NCBI RefSeq assembly: GCF_900177665.1
Contig: NZ_FXAW01000005.1
Span: forward strand, 62,001-126,000
Source: Marivirga sericea
GTDB lineage: Bacteria; Bacteroidota; Bacteroidia; Cytophagales; Cyclobacteriaceae
Reading direction: 5' to 3'
DNA: 64,000 bases
The notes under the pieces were generated by a model, which was not told the origin of the DNA, did no database searches, and was given only the letters and a program-made list of their open reading frames with translations. Below are positions 28,289-36,571 of this stretch, piece by piece (position 1 is the stretch's first letter; every line of letters begins with the position of its first letter). The translations under genes and the position numbers were made by a program.

Positions 28289-29350
28289 ATGTCAAAAAAT
28301 ACACCCTTGGTATTCGTCTTAATTGCTTTCTTGGCCTGCAATAGCGAAGAAAAAATAGATGAAAAAACGGCCACTGAAAATGTCAAAAACACGCCTCCCA
28401 ATACCATGGTGAAGGTAGACACCGCTATTAGTGCACCTTTCTATTTGTTGATTCAGAGTTCTGGAAAAGTAAAAGCGCACAAAGATGTTATCATGTTAGC
28501 GGAAACAAGCGGCACAATCCAGCGAGCCAATATTAAATCGGGGCAGAAAGTTAGCAAAGGCCAGGTTTTAGTTCGTTTGAATCCTTCAGAAGCACAATTA
28601 AAACTTCAGTCTGCAAAAATCAACTATGACAAAGCGCAACTAGAGTTTGAAAACAGCTTGATCGGCTTCCCCAAACTCTTGGCACAAGAAAATCCTGAAG
28701 AGGACAGCCTATATCAAAAACTAAAAATAGGAAGCGGTTTGCAAGAAAGCAGTATTCAACTCAAAGAAGCCCAAATAGCTTTAGAGAAAACCGTAGTGAG
28801 AGCTCCTTTTTCTGGGACGCTCTATGATGTACAAGCCTTTCCAGGCAAAAACATCCAAGCTGGAGATGAGCTCTTTGCTGAATTCAACCACAAGCTTTTA
28901 GTAGAAGTTGATCTGCTGGAATCAGAAGCATTAAACCTAAAAGAAGGAATGCCTGCTGAAATTCGGAATCCCGCTATGGATACACAATTTCTAGGCGAGG
29001 TGTTCAGCGTAAATCCAAAAGTAGATGAAAACGGCTTAGTGAAAACGCAGATTCTTCTTAAAGGAGAACAAGCCCTTTGGCCGGGTATGAATGTAGAGGT
29101 CGAAGTCAGAATTCCTAAGGGAGAAAGACTGCAAGTACCTAAAAGCAGTTTGGTATTGCGCTCCGGCAAGCCCGTGGTTTTCTCCATAGAACAGGATTTG
29201 GCAAAATGGAATTATGTGGAATTCGGATATGATAATGGCAAAATGGTTGAAATCAGAGATGGCTTAGAAGCCGGAACGGTAGTGATTACCAATAACAATT
29301 TGCAATTGGCGCATGATGCCCCTATCAGCATTCAAAATTCTGACAATTAA
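28289..29350 (+). CDS. RND periplasmic adaptor (membrane fusion lipoprotein)
   Basis: 353 residues. The signal peptide ends in a lipobox, LVFVLIAFLAC, so the protein is probably a lipoprotein. The adaptor plan is clear: lipoyl-like half (IMLAETSGTIQRANIKSGQ), a short alpha-hairpin, the second lipoyl half (TVVRAPFSGTLYDVQAFPGK) and a beta-barrel/membrane-proximal part with GMPAEIRNP and LWPGMNVEVEV. It links an inner-membrane RND permease to an outer-membrane channel. The stop overlaps the start of permease B by one base (TAATG), so the two are coupled. Confidence 0.92.
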   Translation: MSKNTPLVFVLIAFLACNSEEKIDEKTATENVKNTPPNTMVKVDTAISAPFYLLIQSSGKVKAHKDVIMLAETSGTIQRANIKSGQKVSKGQVLVRLNPSEAQLKLQSAKINYDKAQLEFENSLIGFPKLLAQENPEEDSLYQKLKIGSGLQESSIQLKEAQIALEKTVVRAPFSGTLYDVQAFPGKNIQAGDELFAEFNHKLLVEVDLLESEALNLKEGMPAEIRNPAMDTQFLGEVFSVNPKVDENGLVKTQILLKGEQALWPGMNVEVEVRIPKGERLQVPKSSLVLRSGKPVVFSIEQDLAKWNYVEFGYDNGKMVEIRDGLEAGTVVITNNNLQLAHDAPISIQNSDN

Positions 29351-32300
29351 TGACCCGCTATTTCATCCAAAGACCCATAGCCGTCATCATGACTTTTGTT
29401 GCGCTTATAGGATTGAGCGTATTGGCCTGGCTGAACCGACCTGTTTCCCTCCTACCCGATATTGATGTACCCGAAATGGCCATTCGAGTAGATTATGCCA
29501 ATGCCTCACCTGAAGCCATAGAAAACAATATCCTCAAACCCATGCGGGAATCTTTTACTACCATGCAGGGCTTGTCGGATTTACAGTCTGCTGCATCCAA
29601 TGAAAATGGTTTGTTGCGCTTACGGTTTAATTATGGACAAAGAATGGATTTGGCTTTTGTGGAAGTCAATGAGAAAATTGATCGACTAACGGATCAATTT
29701 CCAGCTGACATGTCTCGACCTAGGGTAATTCGGGTCAATTATACTGATATTCCGATTGCAAAAATTCAGTTGATTCCAAAAGATGCTTCTAATATGGTGG
29801 AAAGCTCTAGGCTAGCAGAAAATGTCATTAAAAAGCGGATCGAACAGATAGAAGGCATTTCCTTGGTCGATTTAAGCGGAACCGTAGAGGAACAAATCAA
29901 AATTACACCTGACCTAAAAGCGCTGGAAAGAGCAGGACTGGAAATCGAGGCCATTTCGCAGGCCATACAAGCCGCAAATCAAGAATTGGGGGGTGTAGAA
30001 GTGAAGGACGGGCAATACCAATATTATATGCGAATGGCGGGCAGACTAAATAATGCCGAAGATATTGCAGCAATCCCCATTAGAATCAGTGATGCGAAAT
30101 ACATTCCGCTCCATCAGCTGGCCAACATAAAAACAGCCGAAGAGAAGGTGAGCGGCTTTCACTTTTACAATCAAAACAGAGGTATTGTGATGAACATTCA
30201 CAAGCAACCACAAGCGGTGATGACCGAGCTGATGCCTGAAATTGAAGAGTCCATTGAGCAGTTTAAAATGGATTATCCAACTTTGGAGATTGCCATCACC
30301 CAAGATCAATCCATTTTTTTAAAAGCAGGAATCAATAATTTGCAGGGAAGTTTATTATTTGGAGGGTTATTTGCTTTTGCAGTACTCTTCCTTTTTATGG
30401 GTTCTTTTCGCTTGCCTGTGATTATGGGAATTAGCTTACCATTGTCACTGATTTTATCCTTTCTGTTTTTTGAAATATTTGGATTGAGTATCAATATCAT
30501 TTCGCTTAGTGGCCTAGCTTTAGGTTTGGGAATGTTAATTGACAATGCAATTATCGTATTGGAAAACATCAGCCGAAAACGCATGGAAGGCCTCAACCTT
30601 TTGGATGCTTGTGTGGCAGGAGTTGGAGAAGTTCGAGGCGCATTAATCAGTTCGGTCTTGACCACCTTGGCGGTATTTGTTCCCTTAATTTTCTTAAGTG
30701 GTGTCAGCGGAGTACTGTTTTTCGATCAGGCAGTTTCCGTTGGGATTATTCTGACCGTGTCGCTCGGTGTTTCATTTGTACTGCTCCCTCTGCTTTATCG
30801 CTTATTCTTTGAAAAGAAAAAGGATTTCAAAAAGGAAGACAGCCGGTTTTTTAAAAGTATTATCCGGGGATTTGAAAAATCGCACCACTGGTCGTTTCGC
30901 AATAAAAGGCTTAGCTTCTTCCTGATTCTCTTGATAATCCCTCTGGGGTTATGGGCTTTTTGGAGTTTGGATCAAAAAGGCTTGCCCGACATCACCCGGA
31001 ACGAGGCCGTAGTGAAGATCAATTGGAACGAGCCGATCGATGTAGTAGAAAATGCCGAACGAACCAAGACTTTACTGCAATCGCTCGATTCGCAATTCCA
31101 GTTTAGCGAAACGGATGCCGGTATTCCCCAATATTTGTTAAGTCTGGAAAATGCCGAACTGCAGGAAAGTTTGATTTATCTCCAATTTGAAAATGAAGAA
31201 ATCAAAGATAAAACCTTAACTGCATTCGAAGCGCTTGTGGAACAAAGCTATTCTAAGGCTTCCTTTGAGAAGGAGAATGCTAAAAATGCTTTTGATATGC
31301 TCTTTGCCAGTGATGAACCTTATTTTAGGGTGCAATGGCAAGACCCTGGCTTGAAAAATGCCGATCCACAAAGTATCAAACCCAAATTAGAGAACTTCCC
31401 GGCAGATCAATATCAGTTGGGCCCTTCCTTGGAGGAAGAAAGCAGCATGATCATGATGATCAAACAAGCCGAACTCTTGCGATATGGCATTGCTCCGGAC
31501 CAAATTATCAGTCAACTGCAAAGAGTATTGGGAGATTATAAAATCTCAGAGCTGAAGCAATTTGCCATCATTACGCCTGTAGTCTTAGAAACAGATGCAA
31601 AAGCTTTTGAGGATTTGCTAAAAGCGGCTAAAGTGAAAAACAGTGAAGGCAAAAGTTATGCATTAGGGAATTTTGTGGAGTACGAATGGGGTAATAAATT
31701 AAAGAAAATTACGGCTGATGCCTCAGGAACTTACTTTTCGGTGAACCTATCCGAAGAAGCACTTCCAAAAGACCCAGAGGTTTTAACTGCGGAAATCAAT
31801 CAGTGGGCAAGTAGTCATAACCTCATCCAAAAAGTATCAGGGAGGTACTTCTCTGACCAAGAGAATTTAAAAGAACTGGCCTTTATTCTACTGATTTCTG
31901 TGGTGCTCTTATACTTTATTTTGTCTGCCCAGTTTGAAAGTTTCTGGCAACCTTTGATTGTGATTTTCACTTTGCCTTTTGGTATAATGGGTGCCGTGCT
32001 CATGCTTTGGATAGGCGGCAGCAGTATCAATATCATGTCGGCTATCGGCATGGTGGTGATGTTGGGAATTATGGTCAACGATGCCATTTTGAAGGTGGAC
32101 ACCATGAACCGTAATTTAAAAGCCTTGGAAAAGAAAGATAAAGAAAGTGTTTATGAAGCCGTTTTTTCCGCTGGAAAAATCAGATTAAAGCCTATTCTGA
32201 TGACTTCCATTACTACCCTTTTGACGTTAAGTCCAGTCTTGCTCTCTGGTGGTTTGGGAGCAGAATTGCAGAAGCCATTAGTATTAGCTGTAATGGGTGG

Positions 32301-32367
32301 TTTGACTATAGGGACTTTTACGGCTTTGTATTTTGTGCCTTTGGTGTACTATAGGTTGGCGAGTTGA
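29350..32367 (+). CDS. RND efflux permease B
   Basis: 1005 residues with twelve predicted membrane helices. The start IQRPIAVIMTFVALIGLSVLAW and LPDIDVPEMAIRVDY is typical of the HAE1-like branch. The TM4 relay reads MLIDNAIIVLEN, again Asp-Asn. The C-terminal half has ISVVLLYFILSAQFESF and IMVNDAILKVDTMNR. Translated with the adaptor upstream through a TAATG overlap. No outer-membrane channel gene is present in the window. Confidence 0.92.
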   Translation: MTRYFIQRPIAVIMTFVALIGLSVLAWLNRPVSLLPDIDVPEMAIRVDYANASPEAIENNILKPMRESFTTMQGLSDLQSAASNENGLLRLRFNYGQRMDLAFVEVNEKIDRLTDQFPADMSRPRVIRVNYTDIPIAKIQLIPKDASNMVESSRLAENVIKKRIEQIEGISLVDLSGTVEEQIKITPDLKALERAGLEIEAISQAIQAANQELGGVEVKDGQYQYYMRMAGRLNNAEDIAAIPIRISDAKYIPLHQLANIKTAEEKVSGFHFYNQNRGIVMNIHKQPQAVMTELMPEIEESIEQFKMDYPTLEIAITQDQSIFLKAGINNLQGSLLFGGLFAFAVLFLFMGSFRLPVIMGISLPLSLILSFLFFEIFGLSINIISLSGLALGLGMLIDNAIIVLENISRKRMEGLNLLDACVAGVGEVRGALISSVLTTLAVFVPLIFLSGVSGVLFFDQAVSVGIILTVSLGVSFVLLPLLYRLFFEKKKDFKKEDSRFFKSIIRGFEKSHHWSFRNKRLSFFLILLIIPLGLWAFWSLDQKGLPDITRNEAVVKINWNEPIDVVENAERTKTLLQSLDSQFQFSETDAGIPQYLLSLENAELQESLIYLQFENEEIKDKTLTAFEALVEQSYSKASFEKENAKNAFDMLFASDEPYFRVQWQDPGLKNADPQSIKPKLENFPADQYQLGPSLEEESSMIMMIKQAELLRYGIAPDQIISQLQRVLGDYKISELKQFAIITPVVLETDAKAFEDLLKAAKVKNSEGKSYALGNFVEYEWGNKLKKITADASGTYFSVNLSEEALPKDPEVLTAEINQWASSHNLIQKVSGRYFSDQENLKELAFILLISVVLLYFILSAQFESFWQPLIVIFTLPFGIMGAVLMLWIGGSSINIMSAIGMVVMLGIMVNDAILKVDTMNRNLKALEKKDKESVYEAVFSAGKIRLKPILMTSITTLLTLSPVLLSGGLGAELQKPLVLAVMGGLTIGTFTALYFVPLVYYRLAS

Positions 32368-32620
32368 CAGGTTTTCAGGTTGGCAAGTTTTTAGGTTGGC
32401 ACGTTGAAGGGTTTTCAAGTGGCAGTTAGGTCAGTACCGAAGGTCAGACCGGCCTAAGCTAAATTCTACAAAAACTCCTATTAATGTCTATGGCTTTGAT
32501 GTACTATAGTTTGTTAAAGCCCCTTAATCCCCAAGGGGGAAACTAGGTCAGTACCGCAGGTCAGACCGGATAAAATCACCAAAAAATCTCTGAATTATCG
32601 ATATGGCCTTCCTCGATCAT
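32368..32620. repeat. Intergenic repeat-rich stretch downstream of RND permease B
   Basis: Three kinds of repeat lie here. A degenerate short tandem of GGTTGGCaaGTT-like units follows the RND stop (about 32352-32420). A 26-base element starting TAGGTCAGTACCG occurs at 32427-32452 and 32544-32569 with one difference. A palindromic CCCCTTAATCCCCAAGGGGGA lies at 32520-32540 and resembles the elements near 35.8 and 36.5 kb. In addition 32488-32510 is about 19/22 identical to the last bases of the RND gene (GTGTACTATAG core). No gene is seen. Confidence 0.7.
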
Positions 32621-32869
32621 CTATCTTTTCCTCAATGCTTTAATCAGTTCCTCTTTGTTCATTTTGGAACGCCCCTCAAGCCCGACTTTCTGGGCTTGGT
32701 CTTCTAGCTCCTCAACTCTCCACTCTTCTTAGGGAGGCGCTTGACCACCTTTTTTGCCAGCGTCAGCTGTGTTGGCAATCCGAGCAGCTTTCTCATTGCT
32801 CATACCTTTGTCTCTCAAGGCTTCATATTGTTCTTCATTTTTGATAGATGACATCTCTTTATCCGGCAT
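32621..32869 (-). pseudogene. Small Rho-N/DUF7218-like gene broken by one stop codon
   Basis: Reading the minus strand from an ATG at 32869 gives 83 codons in one frame to a TAG at 32621, with a single TAA at codon 47 (32729-32731). The N-terminal half reads EEQYEALRDKGMSNEKAARIA, shortened here to residues 12-31, then GKKGGQAPP; the second half reads EEWRVEELEDQAQKVGLEGR followed by SKMNKEELIKALRKR. This is the plan of small proteins with a Rho-termination-factor N-terminal helix module, in which a Tyr usually precedes the EEW. A one-base change (TAT or TAC to TAA) explains the break. It could be a true pseudogene, two short peptides, or a sequencing error. Confidence 0.72.
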
Positions 32870-33144
32870 AATGTATTCTTTTTACTTTGTTTAACCGGCT
32901 AATAAAGAATGGGGTTGCGCTTTTCATCAACAAGAATTAGGAAAAAGATCTACAAAACTGAGGGTTTCTAGTTCAGCACGAATCTTTCAAGAGATCAAAC
33001 ATCTAGTTCTTCATACTCATCTACACCTCATCATGAAAAATAATATTTAACATTACCCTATATAGCTAAGATTTTAAATATTACTAAAAAATTGCTATAC
33101 CTACAGCACTTAAAAACGTTACTAAAGTATAAACATATCCAATA
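32870..33144. other. Intergenic region upstream of cbpA
   Basis: About 275 bases between the broken small gene and cbpA, both of which should be transcribed outwards from here. No ORF or repeat is seen and no TAnnTTTG box of good quality was found on either strand. Confidence 0.5.
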
Positions 33145-34035
33145 ATGGCGTTCATCGATTACTATAAAATACTAGGGCTTTTCAAATCAGCTACTGAAAA
33201 GGAAATAAAAACTGCATATCGAAAACTTGCTCGGAAGTATCATCCTGATTTGAATCCGGACAACAAAGAAGCAGAAAAGAAATTCAAGGAGGTCAACGAG
33301 GCAAATGAAGTATTGAGCAATGCTGAAAACCGTAAAAAGTACGATAAATTCGGTAAAGATTGGAAGCATGGTGAGGAGCAGGAAAAGGCACAGAGACAAT
33401 ATAGCGGTCGATCTCAAGAGCAATCAGGTCCTCAGGGATTCTCTAATGGTGATTATTCTGATTTTTTCGAATCAATGTTCGGAGGTGGTGGCTCCTCGGG
33501 CTTTGGACGCACTCCTCAATTCAAAGGAAATGATTTCAATGCCGAACTGCATTTGAATTTGACAGATGTCTACACTACTCAACAGCAGATTTTGACTGTT
33601 AATGGAAATAAAATACGCTTAACAATTCCTGCAGGAGTAGAAAATGGCCAATCAATTAAGATCAAAGGCAAGGGAGGATCGGGAATAAATGGCGGTCCAA
33701 ATGGTGATTTATACTTGAAATTTGTGATCAATAATGATACTAATTTCAAAAGAGAAGGCCAGAATTTGTATAAAGACGTAGCCGTAGATTTATACACCAC
33801 AATTTTAGGAGGAGAAATTACAGTTGATACTTTTGATAGCAAGGTTAAGCTCAAAGTTAAGCCTGAGACCACAAATCTATCGAAGGTAAAATTGAAAGGA
33901 AAGGGATTTCCGGTTTATAAAAGTGAAGGAAAATATGGCGATTTAATTATCACCTATCACATAAAAATTCCAACTAATTTAAGTAAAAAGGAAATCGAGC
34001 TATTTAAAGAATTACAAAAAATTCAGAAGAAATGA
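33145..34035 (+). CDS. cbpA: DnaJ-family co-chaperone, CbpA type
   Basis: 296 residues. An N-terminal J domain (DYYKILGL, HPD in KYHPDLNPD, DKFGKDW) is followed by a Gly/Ser/Phe-rich linker (about 95-120) and two C-terminal substrate-binding domains. The Cys-rich zinc region of DnaJ is absent, which marks the CbpA class. It stimulates DnaK; CbpA of E. coli also binds curved DNA. The next gene encodes its modulator CbpM and overlaps by four bases, which supports the name. Confidence 0.92.
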   Translation: MAFIDYYKILGLFKSATEKEIKTAYRKLARKYHPDLNPDNKEAEKKFKEVNEANEVLSNAENRKKYDKFGKDWKHGEEQEKAQRQYSGRSQEQSGPQGFSNGDYSDFFESMFGGGGSSGFGRTPQFKGNDFNAELHLNLTDVYTTQQQILTVNGNKIRLTIPAGVENGQSIKIKGKGGSGINGGPNGDLYLKFVINNDTNFKREGQNLYKDVAVDLYTTILGGEITVDTFDSKVKLKVKPETTNLSKVKLKGKGFPVYKSEGKYGDLIITYHIKIPTNLSKKEIELFKELQKIQKK

Positions 34036-34328
34036 ATGAGCATAATTTAATATCGACCCAAACGCTGTGTACTCATTACAATATAGAAATTTCTTTTATA
34101 GATGAGTTAAATAAAATGGATCTTATTCAAATCGAAATCATAGAGCAAAACCAATTTCTTCATCCAGAGCAATTAGGAGTACTTGAAAAAATAATAAGAC
34201 TCCACTACGAGCTGAATGTAAATCTCGAAGGGATTGATATTGTGTTTAATCTCTTAGAAAAAGAAAGAAATCTAAAAAATGAATTAAATAGTCTAAGAAA
34301 TAGATTAAGACTTTATGAAAATGAATAA
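34032..34328 (+). CDS. cbpM: CbpM-like chaperone modulator
   Basis: 98 residues: a MerR-like N-terminal segment (ISTQTLCTHYNIEISFIDEL, then LHPEQLGVLEKIIRLHYELN) and a C-terminal coiled coil (LLEKERNLKNELNSLRNRLR). In E. coli CbpM binds the J domain of CbpA and blocks its activity. The ATG lies within the end of cbpA (ATGA overlap), so synthesis of the two is coupled. Confidence 0.85.
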   Translation: MNEHNLISTQTLCTHYNIEISFIDELNKMDLIQIEIIEQNQFLHPEQLGVLEKIIRLHYELNVNLEGIDIVFNLLEKERNLKNELNSLRNRLRLYENE

Positions 34329-34510
34329 TGGATGGTGTTAAATACGACTCAACAACTGTAATTAATTACTTGAATTTCAATCCCTTTTAAGGAAAATTCA
34401 TAAATTACTTATAGGTTCTGAGGTTAAAAAATGAAAACCAAAATGATATCAAGTATTTGCTGACAACTGGTATTTTCGAACGCTAGAATCAAATATCTAA
34501 AGCCCAAAAT

Positions 34511-35227
34511 ATGAATCAGAAAGGAGAAACCCTCGACAAGTATCTAGACAACCACTTTATCCATAGAAGTAATTGGTTGAGAGCTGCGGTACTTGGAGCA
34601 AACGATGGAATCATATCTACTGCAAGTATTGCCATTGGAGTGGCTGCAGCTAGTGATCTTAGAGATCCGATTGTACTGGCTACGCTTGCAGGTTTGGTAG
34701 CAGGAGCTTTATCCATGGCTGCTGGTGAATATGTATCAGTTAGCTCCCAAACTGACATTGAAAAAGCAGATATCCAAAGAGAAAAAGAAGAATTAGAGGA
34801 AATGCCGAACATTGAATTGCAAAGATTAGCTGAGATTTATGAAAAAAGAGGACTGAAACAAGAAACGGCACTAATTGTAGCTAAAGAGTTAACAGCACAT
34901 GATGCGCTGGGAGCACATGTACGAGATGAACTGGGCATTAATGAAATAAGTCAAGCAAAACCGATACAAGCCGCTTTGGCATCTGGTGCAGCCTTTACAT
35001 TTGGAGGTATTCTCCCCTTTATAGTAACGCTATTTTTACCATTAAAAAGCATGGAGTATTCACTCTATGGATCAGCTCTATTCTTCTTAATTATTTTAGG
35101 GGGATTAGCAGCCAAAACAGGCGGATCTAATGTACTAAAAGCTATTTTAAGGATCACCTTTTGGGGAACTATAGCGATGGGATTAACTGCCGCAGTAGGA
35201 TATTTTTTTGGAGTCAATATTTTATAA
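34511..35227 (+). CDS. VIT1/CCC1 family iron or manganese transporter
   Basis: 238 residues. The family start is plain: HRSNWLRAAVLGANDGIIST, followed by GALSMAAGEYVSVSSQTD, a charged cytoplasmic metal-binding-type helix region (about residues 85-135) and three C-terminal membrane helices. Members move Fe2+ or Mn2+ out of the cytoplasm. Which metal is used cannot be read from this. A small membrane protein gene follows after 17 bases. Confidence 0.9.
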   Translation: MNQKGETLDKYLDNHFIHRSNWLRAAVLGANDGIISTASIAIGVAAASDLRDPIVLATLAGLVAGALSMAAGEYVSVSSQTDIEKADIQREKEELEEMPNIELQRLAEIYEKRGLKQETALIVAKELTAHDALGAHVRDELGINEISQAKPIQAALASGAAFTFGGILPFIVTLFLPLKSMEYSLYGSALFFLIILGGLAAKTGGSNVLKAILRITFWGTIAMGLTAAVGYFFGVNIL

Positions 35228-35244
35228 ATTTAAAACACACAATT

Positions 35245-35706
35245 ATGAACGATGCACATTTTCATTTAATCGTAAATCATTTACCCATTATTATTCCAGT
35301 TATAGGATTAATACTTATGATTTCAGGCTTTATATTTAAAGCTGAAATATTGAAGAGAGCAGGGTATCTCTTCTTCATTTTAGCTGCAATAACTGCATTT
35401 TTCGCTATGTCAAGTGGAGAAGAAGCCGAAGAGATAGTAGAAGAATTGCAAGGTATAGAGCATAGATTTATTGAAGCGCATGAAGAAAATGCAGAAGTGT
35501 TCGCTACATTACTCTACATTCTTGGTGGCATTGCTCTAGTGGGAATTTGGGCAAATCTGAAAAACAAATCCTATTCCAAGGTCATTGCTTTTATTACCAT
35601 GGCTTTTACATTGGTAGTCCTTTTCTATGCTCAAAAAACAGGTACCACAGGAGGAGAAATAACACATTCTGAAATAAGAACTGAAACTTCTCTGGAAAGT
35701 AAATAA
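35245..35706 (+). CDS. Small four-helix membrane protein (DUF2231-like)
   Basis: 153 residues from the ATG at 35245 with four hydrophobic segments and a His-rich start (MNDAHFHLIVNHLPIIIP) like that of DUF2231 proteins, in which such histidines may bind haem or metal. The acidic loop (EEAEEIVEELQGIEHRF) sits between helices 2 and 3. The longer ORF from 35161 overlaps the transporter gene and its extra residues are a frame shadow. Position suggests co-transcription with the VIT1-type transporter; function unknown. Confidence 0.75.
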   Translation: MNDAHFHLIVNHLPIIIPVIGLILMISGFIFKAEILKRAGYLFFILAAITAFFAMSSGEEAEEIVEELQGIEHRFIEAHEENAEVFATLLYILGGIALVGIWANLKNKSYSKVIAFITMAFTLVVLFYAQKTGTTGGEITHSEIRTETSLESK

Positions 35707-35779
35707 GTCATTTTTAGATTCCATTACTTAATTCTATCTAACTCACTAAAAATGGGCAAAAATACTTTAAAATCTCCTT

Positions 35780-35858
35780 CAAACAACACCCCTATAATCC
35801 CCTCGAGGGGATAGTCTCACAGATTGTATTAAGCAGAAAACAACAAGCTATGTGACTG
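35780..35858. repeat. Dispersed intergenic repeat, copy A
   Basis: About 79 bases with a palindromic core ATCCCCTCGAGGGGAT, followed by AGTCTCACAGATT. The whole stretch is about 80 percent identical and in the same orientation to copy B at 36441-36520. Elements of this CCCCTxxAGGGG kind occur between genes in many Bacteroidota. The remaining sequence to 36000 has a run of ten T near 35919 and no gene. Confidence 0.8.
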
Positions 35859-36000
35859 CTTTGCTAAAATATTAAACATGAAGAACTGCGAGGGAAGTTG
35901 TGCAGCAGTTTTACTAAGATTTTTTTTTTAGGTTTAAAATCAATAGATCCCTCCCTGCGAAGGAATAAAGTACGAATTGGATTGGACGGATTTCGGTATT

Positions 36001-36393
36001 TTATTTAGCATCTGCCTCCAAATACTCCTCTCCTGTCATGACGGGTTTTAGACTCTCCATTTCTTCCATAGTGAAGAGTCTAGAACGAATGATGAAACGG
36101 ACGCCCATGGGAATTTCTAAAGAAAAGCTTGAACCTCTGCCGGGCGTAACATCGAGGGTAAGATGGGTATGTTTCCAATATTCGAATTGGTCTTTGCTCA
36201 TGAAGAAGTCGCAACCGTAAACTTGATCCATCCAGACATCGCCTCCTCCGACTTTGAAATCTCCTTTTTCGAAGCACATGGGCGAAGAACCGTCACAACA
36301 GCCTCCACTTTGGTGAAACATCAATTCTCCAAATCGGTCTCTCAATTCATCTATCACTTCTATTGCTTTGTCGCTTATTGATACTCTTTCCAT
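36001..36393 (-). CDS. DUF779 family protein
   Basis: 130 residues. The motif FHQSGGCCDGSSPMCF, then VYGCDFFMSKDQFEYWKHTH and DVTPGRGSSFSLE are hallmarks of DUF779. Members are often encoded beside acetaldehyde or other aldehyde dehydrogenases, as here (dehydrogenase gene 178 bases upstream on the same strand); the vicinal cysteines suggest metal or thiol chemistry. Function is unproven. The ATG at 36393 (MERVSIS) fits the family; the longer ORF to 36450 starts inside repeat copy B. Confidence 0.88.
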   Translation of the reverse strand: MERVSISDKAIEVIDELRDRFGELMFHQSGGCCDGSSPMCFEKGDFKVGGGDVWMDQVYGCDFFMSKDQFEYWKHTHLTLDVTPGRGSSFSLEIPMGVRFIIRSRLFTMEEMESLKPVMTGEEYLEADAK

Positions 36394-36440
36394 ATATAGA
36401 AATTTAGGTATTAGATTTGATCTTATAGGTCTGCTTTTTC

Positions 36441-36520
36441 CAAAAAACATCCCTATAGTCCCCTCAAGGGGACAGTCTCACAGATTAATTTTAGCAGGAA
36501 ACAAAAAAAGTTATGGGCTG
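36441..36520. repeat. Dispersed intergenic repeat, copy B
   Basis: Core GTCCCCTCAAGGGGAC followed by AGTCTCACAGATT, the same element as copy A at 35780-35858. The two direct copies flank the DUF779 gene 660 bases apart. Confidence 0.8.
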
Positions 36521-36571
36521 AAAATAAGTTTCCCTATTGGCAACCCACAACTTATTACTTAGAACTATTTT

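Noticed and set aside
35161-35244. Upstream extension of the DUF2231-like gene
   Set aside because: Overlaps the VIT1-type transporter gene in another frame and does not resemble a membrane-protein start; the ATG at 35245 fits better.
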